Shown in pieces: positions 1 through 5,147 of a stretch of 5,147 nucleotides of DNA. A program made the translations under genes and the position numbers. The stretch spans positions 1 through 5,147 of the forward strand of contig JBLWYD010000158.1 in the NCBI GenBank assembly GCA_048267165.1. The letters are read 5' to 3'. Every line of letters starts with the position of its first letter. Within the stretch, counting starts at the first letter, position 1. Under the pieces are notes generated by a model, which was not told the origin of the DNA, did not search any database, and saw nothing but the letters and a program-made list of their open reading frames with translations. Source of the stretch: PGYR01 sp048267165 (GTDB taxonomy: Bacteria > Bacteroidota > Ignavibacteria > Kapaibacteriales > UBA2268).

Positions 1-214
1 TATGCCAACTTTTGTTCATTGGGTTAAAGGGAAGGTAGCTAAAAAACAAAATCATGAACTTAAAAATGGTATTGTTTATTTAAAAGGTGGTGATTTAGCA
101 GAAGAACTACAGGATTACCCGAAGGCTACTATTTATAATATTTCTGATTTTTATTCAGAAGATTTTTTTGAAACCAAAAAGGTGGTACACTTACCATTAA
201 AATATAAAGGATAA
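1..214 (+). CDS. rsmG: RsmG, 16S rRNA (guanine527-N7)-methyltransferase, C-terminal part
   Basis: This is the 3' end of a gene that enters from the left edge; the last 70 codons are visible, ending in TAA at 212-214. RsmG (GidB) methylates N7 of G527 in the 530 loop of 16S rRNA using S-adenosylmethionine, in the cytoplasm. The segment matches the C-terminal third of Bacteroidota RsmG as I recall it: a MPTFVHWVKGK stretch, a KNGIVYLKGGDL strand-and-turn, and a closing VVHLPLKYKG. The ATG at position 2 is probably an internal methionine, because RsmG is normally about 205-215 residues and the SAM-binding Rossmann core lies upstream of what is seen here. No signal peptide or other domain is present. 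The reading frame is clean to the stop, and a hairpin terminator follows 8 nt later. The identification rests on remembered family sequence, not on a search. Confidence 0.85.
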   Translation, partial: MPTFVHWVKGKVAKKQNHELKNGIVYLKGGDLAEELQDYPKATIYNISDFYSEDFFETKKVVHLPLKYKG

Positions 215-222
215 TTTTAAAA

Positions 223-253
223 AAAAAAGGCTTCTCTGTGAGAAGCCTTTTTT
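223..253. terminator. Bidirectional hairpin terminator between rsmG and the lipoprotein gene
   Basis: The 8-bp stem GGCTTCTC (229-236) / GAGAAGCC (240-247) closes a TGT triloop. It is extended by A's at 223-228 pairing with T's at 248-253, giving up to 14 bp. T-runs lie downstream on both strands, so it can end both rsmG (+) and the convergent lipoprotein gene (-), whose stop lies 18 nt beyond the GC stem. Confidence 0.9.
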
Positions 254-265
254 GTGTTAGATAGG

Positions 266-961
266 TTATGATTTTGGAAGTAATATAGCTGTCCATTCTT
301 TATCATTTTCTACACCGTAAGTATAAGTACCGCTTAAGGTGTTCCCTGTAAATGTTCCTGTAAAATGAAAGTCATTGTTGTCTTTTATATCAGATTCCAA
401 ATCGTATAGGAGTCTATCTCTAGTAATCATCCATGTGCCATAAATTAAATATGTGTCTGATGGTGATGTTGCATCATGATATACGGTAGTGCCGTCTATA
501 TTAAAAGTTACATCAGCATGCCATGTTTGATGTGGAGGATCGTGGTTAAAGTAGAAGTCCCACTTTGTCCCATCTAAGTTAGAAGTGCTAAATACTAATT
601 CAGGGCCATAAACTGTTTCTGCCTTAGATGAAGCATACACTCTGAAATAATAAAGCGTATTTGGAGCTAATCCTCTTATTTTACTAGTGAACGTGTTGTT
701 TGATTCCTCTACTTTGTTCTCATTAATAGTTGGATGCGGAGTTGTACCCCAACTTACCCCTCGTGATATAATTTCTTCTCTGACACTTGAAGTGATGTTT
801 CCATTGATTTCAATTGATGTGAAGGTGATTTTCACATTCTTTTCCGTTGTATTACTTGTAATGTTTAACGCTAATTTTTCGTTATCATCTTCATTAGAAC
901 AGCTGATTGTGATAAAAGAAAACAAAAACAATGCAATACCTTTTAAGATAAAATTTTTCAT
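266..961 (-). CDS. Putative surface lipoprotein with FN3-like domain and C-terminal beta-rich domain
   Basis: This is a 231-residue predicted lipoprotein of unknown function. A charged N-terminus and hydrophobic stretch (residues 4-19) lead to a lipobox ending ISC, with the lipidated cysteine at C21. The residues after it, SNEDDNE, are acidic and resemble the lipoprotein export signal of Bacteroidota that sends lipoproteins to the cell surface. Residues about 30-126 form an FN3-like domain of a type common in this phylum: SRGVSWGTTPHPTI (66-79), then GLAPNTLYYFRVYASS (97-112), ending in VFST. Residues about 129-231 form a second domain rich in alternating Thr, Gly and aromatic residues (YGTW at 174-177, HFTGTFTGNTLSGTYTYG), probably a small beta-sandwich or barrel; I do not recognise its family. 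The ATG at 959-961 fits the signal peptide start. The gene stands alone on the - strand between two terminators. A decayed paralogue is present at 4900-5147. Confidence 0.8.
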   Translation of the reverse strand: MKNFILKGIALFLFSFITISCSNEDDNEKLALNITSNTTEKNVKITFTSIEINGNITSSVREEIISRGVSWGTTPHPTINENKVEESNNTFTSKIRGLAPNTLYYFRVYASSKAETVYGPELVFSTSNLDGTKWDFYFNHDPPHQTWHADVTFNIDGTTVYHDATSPSDTYLIYGTWMITRDRLLYDLESDIKDNNDFHFTGTFTGNTLSGTYTYGVENDKEWTAILLPKS

Positions 962-1250
962 GATTAAGGTGTTTTAAATGACACCTACTTCAAAATTTAG
1001 TTGGCTTTTCGGCTTATTCCCAACATAGCATTTGATAAAATATTCAACATAATTTTGTTGGTTTTAAGAATTAGTAATATTAGGTGAAGTCAACTTTTTT
1101 AGATTGGAACTAATCTTATTTTTTAAAAATTAGTTAATAAAGGGAGAGAAAATAAAGTTAGTGATTTTTATCTAGTTTATGTGTTAAAATATTGATAATA
1201 AACCTCTTGATGTTCTTTTTTCGAACTCTCCAATTAGCGTTGTAAACTTA
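962..1250. other. AT-rich intergenic stretch without a gene
   Basis: The gap between the lipoprotein start (961) and the end of the barrel gene (1304) contains no open frame of coding character on either strand. Apart from the possible promoter at 991-1023 and the terminator at 1251-1284, I see only poly-A/T runs and a 7-bp AT-rich inverted repeat (AACTAAT 1108-1114 / ATTAGTT 1129-1135) that chance could explain. I see no tRNA, riboswitch or insertion-sequence end. Confidence 0.6.
991..1023 (-). promoter_or_regulatory. Possible promoter of the lipoprotein gene
   Basis: Read on the - strand, a TTG (1021-1023) is followed after 21 nt by TAAATTTTG (991-999), close to the Bacteroidota pattern TTG / TAnnTTTG but with one extra base inside the second element. 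It would place the transcript start about 20-25 nt upstream of the ATG. The match is imperfect and AT-rich DNA gives such matches by chance. Confidence 0.35.
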
Positions 1251-1284
1251 AAAAGCCCTTAAAGTAATTTCTTTAAGGGCTTTT
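1251..1284 (-). terminator. Strong hairpin terminator downstream of the barrel gene
   Basis: A perfect 14-bp inverted repeat, AAAAGCCCTTAAAG (1251-1264) / CTTTAAGGGCTTTT (1271-1284), surrounds a TAATTT loop. It lies 19 nt past the stop of the - strand barrel gene and has a T-run on that strand, so it should end the tlpA-like/barrel transcript. The + strand also ends in TTTT, but no + strand gene reads into it here. Confidence 0.88.
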
Positions 1285-1303
1285 AAAAGTATGTTTATTT
1301 GTT

Positions 1304-3094
1304 TTAGAAAGAAGTTGCTAGGTTTAAGGTAACCCCTGTGTTTTTACTTACAGGTCTACAAACACCACCAACACAAATTAAACCACCTCTTTGTCTTCCG
1401 TAATTTAATGAAACTCTAGTTGCTCCTTTTGTGAAACTACCTCCTAAATTAAAGAAATGTATTTTTGAATTTTCTTCAATAGGACTATCTTCATAGTTAT
1501 ACGAGTCATTTAAATAAACTCCAAAATTAGAGTTGAAGAAGTACTCTACGGTACCTCCAAGCCAATTTCTAGCATCATCATCTGTAGATAGATGTTGTGC
1601 TTCTACTCTTAGAGATTTTCCTTTTCCAAATTTGTATGTTCCTTCTGCCACACCAATCCATGCATCTACTTTTGCTCCATTTGCTTCAACTAGGTAGTCA
1701 GAATTATAATGTAAGTCTATGAATGTAAAAATAGAGCTAAAGTTTTTAGTCCATTTTTTGTTTACTTCTAAATTAAATTCCGAATAAATTTTATTGTCAA
1801 AGTTTAAGAAATCACTTTCGTAAGTAAGGTTATTGCTACTAAAATATGGGATGCCATCTGGGTCTGAAATTTTTACATTTAGTGCAGCCCAATAAGCTAG
1901 GTTTGCTGAAACTTTTGTCCCGTATTTACCACCAAGTAAAGATCCTCTTTTGAATTTGTAAAATACATCTATTTGGTTTCCTATCTCTCCTGCTTTAGCT
2001 CGTGGAGACTCATAGTTTTCAATATATAAACCTGGTTGTGCTTGGTATATATAAATATTAGCAAGAGTATAGTCGTGTTGTTTTGTTAAAGCAGGTAAAT
2101 AGTTTAGAGTTGCTCTATTAGTAGGATTATTAATTAAGTTTTTGTCTTCTCTTTGCGAGTAAAAACTCATGTTTTCTAACCTTCTAAAGGTGTAATTAAC
2201 TCCGAATCCTCTAGCAGAATATCCTAAGTTGAATAATAAAGCGCTTCCGTCAAAAAGTTTATTTTCAGAAAAAGAAACTTTATTTGGTTGGATGTTATTT
2301 AGTCTAACATCTTTGTCCTTCATAACATATTCTACATTGGTATAAATGTCTTTAAAGCTAAGACCTAATCTTGCAGAGTATGCTCCTACATTTTTTGGAA
2401 TTTCAATTTTTTCGGTATTCGTGCTAGTGCTTGTGAAATCCTCGTTTCGGTTTACATAGCTCAAACCTAAGCTTATTTGATCAAAGAAGTTAGATTTTAC
2501 TATTTCATTTATGTTTAACTCTGCATTAAAAGCCATGATTTCTGAGTCTGATACATCAAAACCTCTTCTTTGGCTACCGTATAAACCTGTAACTTGTAAG
2601 AAACTAAAAGGTGTATACTTTATTTTACCACCTCTAATAGAGTTATTCATTCCTAGTGCTCTGTCTTCCCATGCACGAAGAATTAATCCGCTACCAAACT
2701 GCTCGTAAAAATGCCCTAGGGTAGCATCAACTTTGTCTGTTCTATAGTTAATATAATATTCGGCTAAGCCTACTTCTTTGTTTAGCTCCTTGTCGTAGTT
2801 TAATAGCGCTTGAGGAGCATAGCTTTCTACTTGCACACCTGCAGAGAAATTGTTTAAGAAGTAATAGTTTAGTTTTAAATAGCTGTTAGCTCTAAGGTGC
2901 TCATCTTCTTCAAATCTACCAGTTTCTTTATCGTTTAAATACCATTGTGCATTACTTTCAAAGCTTCCTGTTAGATTGTCCATGAACTTATTAAAAGTAG
3001 ATGTTTCAGTCGCTGTTGAGTCTTGTTCTTCTTGACTAAATAAGAATGTAGGTAGAAGTAAGCAAGCTAGTACTAATTTAGTAGTGCTTTTCAT
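1304..3094 (-). CDS. DUF6029-like outer-membrane beta-barrel protein
   Basis: This is a 596-residue predicted outer-membrane protein; no biochemical function is known to me. A Sec signal peptide covers about residues 1-20 (KLVLACLLLPTFLFS, probable cleavage before QEEQ). C11 lies inside the hydrophobic core, too early to be a convincing lipobox. The mature protein has many alternating aromatic and polar strands with Gly/Asn turns and ends in the aromatic ATSF, as beta-barrels inserted by the Bam machinery usually do. The segments GSFESNAQWYLND (about 43-55) and GHFYEQFGSGLILRAWEDRALGMNNSIRGGK resemble the DUF6029 family of Bacteroidota, recalled from memory. The mature chain has only two cysteines, C574 and C579 (CVGGVC), just before the last strand, possibly a disulfide-closed loop. 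The gene lies 47 nt after the tlpA-like gene with no terminator between them, so the two are probably cotranscribed. Its leader is A/C-rich without a Shine-Dalgarno sequence, as expected in this phylum. A porin-like role is inference. Confidence 0.8.
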   Translation of the reverse strand: MKSTTKLVLACLLLPTFLFSQEEQDSTATETSTFNKFMDNLTGSFESNAQWYLNDKETGRFEEDEHLRANSYLKLNYYFLNNFSAGVQVESYAPQALLNYDKELNKEVGLAEYYINYRTDKVDATLGHFYEQFGSGLILRAWEDRALGMNNSIRGGKIKYTPFSFLQVTGLYGSQRRGFDVSDSEIMAFNAELNINEIVKSNFFDQISLGLSYVNRNEDFTSTSTNTEKIEIPKNVGAYSARLGLSFKDIYTNVEYVMKDKDVRLNNIQPNKVSFSENKLFDGSALLFNLGYSARGFGVNYTFRRLENMSFYSQREDKNLINNPTNRATLNYLPALTKQHDYTLANIYIYQAQPGLYIENYESPRAKAGEIGNQIDVFYKFKRGSLLGGKYGTKVSANLAYWAALNVKISDPDGIPYFSSNNLTYESDFLNFDNKIYSEFNLEVNKKWTKNFSSIFTFIDLHYNSDYLVEANGAKVDAWIGVAEGTYKFGKGKSLRVEAQHLSTDDDARNWLGGTVEYFFNSNFGVYLNDSYNYEDSPIEENSKIHFFNLGGSFTKGATRVSLNYGRQRGGLICVGGVCRPVSKNTGVTLNLATSF

Positions 3095-3141
3095 TTTGGG
3101 AATTGTAATTTTTGGTTGGTTTTTGTGGTTTTTTTAGAGGC

Positions 3142-3621
3142 TTAGATATGCTTTTTTAGTTCTTCGTATAAAGCATCTTCTGCTCCAGGAGTATAGCCAG
3201 AATGTCTATATACTATTTCGCCATTTTTCACGATTAATGTTAAAGGCACTGTTGCAGTGTTTAAAGCTCTTTTTAAATCATTATTTGTATCTAGTAGTAT
3301 GGTATAATCCCAATCCTTACCGTTTACTAATGGCTTAACTCTGTTTACTGTTCTTGAATCATCTATAGAAACAGCTACTAATTTTACATTTGTTTCATCT
3401 TGCCAGTCTTGGTAAACTTCATTAATGGCATCTAATTCGTTTTTACATGGTACGCACCAGGTTGCCCAAAGTGAAACAATTACTAAATCGTTTTTCGCAG
3501 TAAACTCGCTTAAACTTGTGGTTTCACCTTTTAAAGTTTTGATAGAAGTTTCTAAAGCTTGACTTTGTGAAAATGATAATGAGGTTATCATTAAGATAAC
3601 AATTAGAGAGATTTTTTTCAT
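3142..3621 (-). CDS. TlpA-like periplasmic thioredoxin-fold protein
   Basis: This is a 159-residue exported thioredoxin-fold protein, probably a periplasmic thiol-disulfide oxidoreductase of the TlpA/ResA type. A signal peptide spans about residues 1-18 (KKISLIVILMITSLSFS) with likely cleavage before QSQA; there is no lipobox, so the mature protein of about 140 residues should be soluble. The active site is WATWCVPC, with C56 and C59. The cis-proline is P126 in ATVPLTLIVKNG, where the residue after it is Leu and not the more usual Thr. VAVSIDDS (82-89) and a DTNNDLKRAL segment fit the AhpC/TSA-like subgroup. The frame is open up to an ATG at 3729, but that would add 36 residues in front of a complete signal peptide and run into the divergent gene, so I prefer the ATG at 3619-3621. 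It is first in a unit with the barrel gene. The substrate is unknown; the barrel and the divergent Omp28-related protein are candidates by proximity only. Confidence 0.88.
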   Translation of the reverse strand: MKKISLIVILMITSLSFSQSQALETSIKTLKGETTSLSEFTAKNDLVIVSLWATWCVPCKNELDAINEVYQDWQDETNVKLVAVSIDDSRTVNRVKPLVNGKDWDYTILLDTNNDLKRALNTATVPLTLIVKNGEIVYRHSGYTPGAEDALYEELKKHI

Positions 3622-3633
3622 AATTTTTAAGTA

Positions 3634-3668
3634 TTGTAAAAGACTTTTATTTAATTGTGCTATATTCG
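3634..3668 (+). promoter_or_regulatory. Candidate promoter of the Omp28-related gene
   Basis: TATATTCG (3661-3668) matches the Bacteroidota -7 element TAnnTTTG at all but one fixed position. The nearest upstream TTG (3634-3636) is 24 nt away, slightly longer than usual. The transcript would start near 3675, giving a leader of about 20 nt before the ATG at 3695. Confidence 0.4.
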
Positions 3669-3678
3669 GCAAAATAAT

Positions 3679-3704
3679 CAAATTTAATAGCATAATGAAA
3701 ACAA
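3679..3704 (-). promoter_or_regulatory. Candidate promoter of the tlpA-like/barrel unit
   Basis: On the - strand TAAATTTG (3679-3686) is an exact match to TAnnTTTG. The nearest upstream TTG (3702-3704, within TTTTTG) is only 15 nt away, shorter than usual, and lies inside the first codons of the divergent gene. Transcription would start near 3672, giving a leader of about 50 nt before the ATG at 3621. The two divergent -7 elements are 10 nt apart. Confidence 0.42.
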
Positions 3705-4852
3705 AAAGTCTTTTTAATTTATTCTTCATGTCATTCTTTGTAATGGCTCTTTCTTTAACTTCATGTGGCTCAGAGGATGACGGTTCTGATACTCCTGCAG
3801 ATACTCCTGATGATGGACCTGCTGTAGCAACTTCTATTCTATTATCAGCTTCCGCTTCAAATATTACTTTAGGTGACTCAGTTACTTTTTTCGTAGTAGA
3901 TGATCTTGGTAGAAACGTTTCAAATATGGCTACTTATATTGTGGATGGTGTAAGTGCTACTAATCCTTTTGTTTTTGATACTGCTGGTGGTGTATTTAGT
4001 GTTGAAGCTTCATATAATGGATTAGTGTCTAATGTTTTAGATATTACTGTTGCTGCCCCAAGTGCATATAGTGATGAATCAACTTTTGATGCAACAGGCG
4101 CATTAACAAATTTTACTAAAAAAGCTTTATTAGAAGATTTTACTGGTACTTGGTGTCCTAACTGTCCTCCGGCTTCAGCTGCTATTGATGCTGCTACAAA
4201 TGCAAATGCTAATGTTTTTGGTGTTGGTTATCATGATGGAATGTCTAGTTACCCAGATCCAATGGAGATTCCTGAAACAGGGTATTGGTCATCTTATTAT
4301 AATGTAACAGGTTTTCCAACAGTATATATAAATGGTCCTGATACTATATGGGACTTCCCTAACATGAGTCAGGTGAATGCAGAATTAGCTGAAACGGCAG
4401 ATGTAGGTTTAGCTGTTGAAGCAAATATCGTAGGAGGTAAATTAGATTTAGAAGTAAAAGTAGGTTATGCACATGCTATTAATGAAGAAATCAAACTTAT
4501 GATTTATTTAGTAGAAGATTATGTAACAACTTCTTCTCCACAAGCAGGATCTAGTTTAGGAGCAGGTTATGTTCATAGAGATGTTTTACGTGAAGTGTAC
4601 ACAGATCAGTTTGGAGATGTTATTCCTACTTCACATATTGGTGTTGGTGGTGTTTACACAAGAACCATTACAGGTTTAGATTTACCGGCAAATATTGATA
4701 ACCAAAACCAATTAAAGGTTATTGCATTTGTTAGAAATACATATACAAAAACTTTTGTAGACTTTTTCGGAAATACGCATGTAGATTCTCCTCATTATGA
4801 TATTTATAATGTACAAGAAGCTCATGTTGGCTCTAGTGTAGATTTTGACTAA
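3695..4852 (+). CDS. Omp28-related outer-membrane lipoprotein with thioredoxin-like CPNC domain
   Basis: This is a 385-residue lipoprotein resembling the Omp28 family, named after a Porphyromonas gingivalis outer-membrane protein. The signal peptide ends in the lipobox LTSC, with lipidated C24. Residues 25-42 (GSEDDGSDTP and onward) are an acidic Pro-rich linker that looks like a surface-export signal followed by a spacer. Residues about 45-120 read as one Ig-like beta-sandwich (SILLSASASNITLGDSVTFF to VLDITV). Residues about 142-235 form a thioredoxin-like domain: KALLEDFTGTWCPNCPP with C154 and C157, and the cis-proline P208 in VTGFPTVYIN. The remaining 150 residues are beta-rich (LDLEVKVGYAH, LMIYLVEDYV, LKVIAFVRNT) and typical of the C-terminal part of this family. 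Both redox cysteines and the cis-proline are intact, so redox activity is plausible but unproven. The gene is divergent from the tlpA-like gene and followed by a bidirectional terminator. The start is set by the signal peptide. I see no type IX sorting domain at the C-terminus. Confidence 0.87.
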   Translation: MKTKSLFNLFFMSFFVMALSLTSCGSEDDGSDTPADTPDDGPAVATSILLSASASNITLGDSVTFFVVDDLGRNVSNMATYIVDGVSATNPFVFDTAGGVFSVEASYNGLVSNVLDITVAAPSAYSDESTFDATGALTNFTKKALLEDFTGTWCPNCPPASAAIDAATNANANVFGVGYHDGMSSYPDPMEIPETGYWSSYYNVTGFPTVYINGPDTIWDFPNMSQVNAELAETADVGLAVEANIVGGKLDLEVKVGYAHAINEEIKLMIYLVEDYVTTSSPQAGSSLGAGYVHRDVLREVYTDQFGDVIPTSHIGVGGVYTRTITGLDLPANIDNQNQLKVIAFVRNTYTKTFVDFFGNTHVDSPHYDIYNVQEAHVGSSVDFD

Positions 4853-4870
4853 ATCATATTAGTATAAAAA

Positions 4871-4901
4871 GTAAAAGGCTTCTCATTGAGAAGCCTTTTT
4901 T
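4871..4901. terminator. Bidirectional hairpin terminator between the Omp28-related gene and the pseudogene
   Basis: The 8-bp stem GGCTTCTC (4877-4884) / GAGAAGCC (4888-4895) closes an ATT triloop and is extended by A's at 4873-4876 pairing with T's. The stem is identical to the one at 229-247. A T-run follows on the + strand (4896-4901); the - strand has T's interrupted by AC. On the - strand the stem starts 4 nt after the pseudogene's final stop. Confidence 0.88.
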
Positions 4902-5147
4902 ATTGCCTTAATATTTTAACAGCGCTCCATGATCTATCTGGGTTTGTTCCAAACGTATAGGTACCGTTTATAGTTTTCCCTGAAAATGTTCCTGTAAAAT
5001 GATAAGAAGTATTGGTTGATTACGATGCATCTAAATCATAACTTAAGGTGTTTCCAGATAAGGATCAAGTACCATAAGTTGGGAAAACACCAGGTTCAGA
5101 TGGTTCGTCGTATACTGTTGTTCCATCTGCGTTAAATGTAACATCTG
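4900..5147 (-). pseudogene. Decayed paralogue of the FN3-like lipoprotein, 3' part only
   Basis: Reading the - strand in the frame ending at TAA (4900-4902) gives 82 codons that align along their whole length, with a one-residue gap, to residues 150-231 of the lipoprotein at 266-961. Roughly two in five residues are identical. Shared blocks include DVTFN, DGTTVY, YGT, YDL, HFTGTF and GTYT, and the spacing of W and A near the end. Two in-frame stops interrupt it: TGA at 5065-5067, exactly where the intact copy has W177 of YGTW, and TAA at 5020-5022, in a loop before the HFTGTF strand. No frameshift is needed anywhere. TGA is one base from TGG, and TAA is one base from several sense codons. The frame-preserving similarity says this was a coding gene. 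The 5' part lies outside the window, so an upstream reading frame could still make a truncated protein. Sequencing error at two separate sites is possible but less likely. Confidence 0.82.

Noticed and set aside
687..977. 96-codon open frame on the + strand
   Set aside because: It lies antisense to the lipoprotein gene, has no recognisable protein character, and is explained by the codon pattern of the real gene on the other strand.
1108..1135. 7-bp inverted repeat AACTAAT / ATTAGTT in the intergenic region
   Set aside because: It is AT-only apart from one C/G pair, has a 14-nt spacer and no adjacent gene on the + strand; chance is sufficient in DNA of this composition.
2511..2708. 65-codon open frame on the + strand
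   Set aside because: It lies antisense inside the barrel gene, with no promoter-like or protein-family support.
3062..3064. Lipobox in the barrel protein at C11 (VLAC)
   Set aside because: The hydrophobic segment before it is too short and continues beyond the cysteine to an ordinary cleavage site before QEEQ, and the rest of the protein is a membrane barrel.
3622..3729. N-terminal extension of the tlpA-like gene to an ATG at 3729
   Set aside because: It would place 36 hydrophobic residues before a complete signal peptide and overlap the start of the divergent Omp28-related gene; the internal ATG at 3619-3621 begins a standard signal peptide.
4900..5147. Reassigned stop codons or readthrough to explain the two stops in the paralogue
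   Set aside because: Two different stops (TGA and TAA) would both need recoding, while all neighbouring genes use standard stops; decay is simpler.
1..5147. CRISPR array, tRNA/rRNA genes, insertion-sequence ends
   Set aside because: I saw no regularly spaced repeats, no cloverleaf with a CCA-like end and no transposase-like frame on either strand.

Overview
The window looks like chromosomal DNA of a marine-type Flavobacteriaceae member (Bacteroidota). The evidence is a low G+C content, A-rich leaders in place of Shine-Dalgarno sequences, TAnnTTTG-like promoter elements, lipoproteins with acidic residues just after the lipobox cysteine, and gene families (Omp28-related, DUF6029-like, FN3-like lipoprotein) typical of that group. 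The genus cannot be fixed from the sequence.

Layout, left to right. (1) The last 70 codons of rsmG (16S rRNA G527 methyltransferase) on the + strand. (2) A bidirectional hairpin terminator at about 223-253. (3) A 231-residue lipoprotein gene on the - strand (266-961), with an FN3-like domain and a C-terminal domain of unknown function. (4) An AT-rich gap with no gene, ending in a strong terminator (1251-1284) for the next unit. (5) A two-gene - strand unit: a TlpA-like thioredoxin-fold protein (3621-3142), then a 596-residue outer-membrane beta-barrel candidate of DUF6029 type (3094-1304), 47 nt apart. (6) Divergent from it across a 73-bp promoter region, an Omp28-related lipoprotein with a CPNC thioredoxin-like centre (3695-4852, +). 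(7) A second bidirectional terminator at about 4871-4901, with the same 8-bp GC-rich stem as the first. (8) At the right edge, the 3' end of a diverged paralogue of the lipoprotein in (3), broken by two in-frame stop codons (4900-5147, -).

The central genes read as an envelope module: two thioredoxin-fold proteins, one periplasmic and one probably surface lipoprotein, next to a predicted barrel whose mature form has only two cysteines, spaced CX4C near the C-terminus. A shared role in thiol or disulfide handling is inferred from motifs and neighbourhood and is not shown. The module is flanked on both sides by members of one lipoprotein family in the same orientation, one apparently intact and one decayed. 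This is the main unexplained structure in the window.
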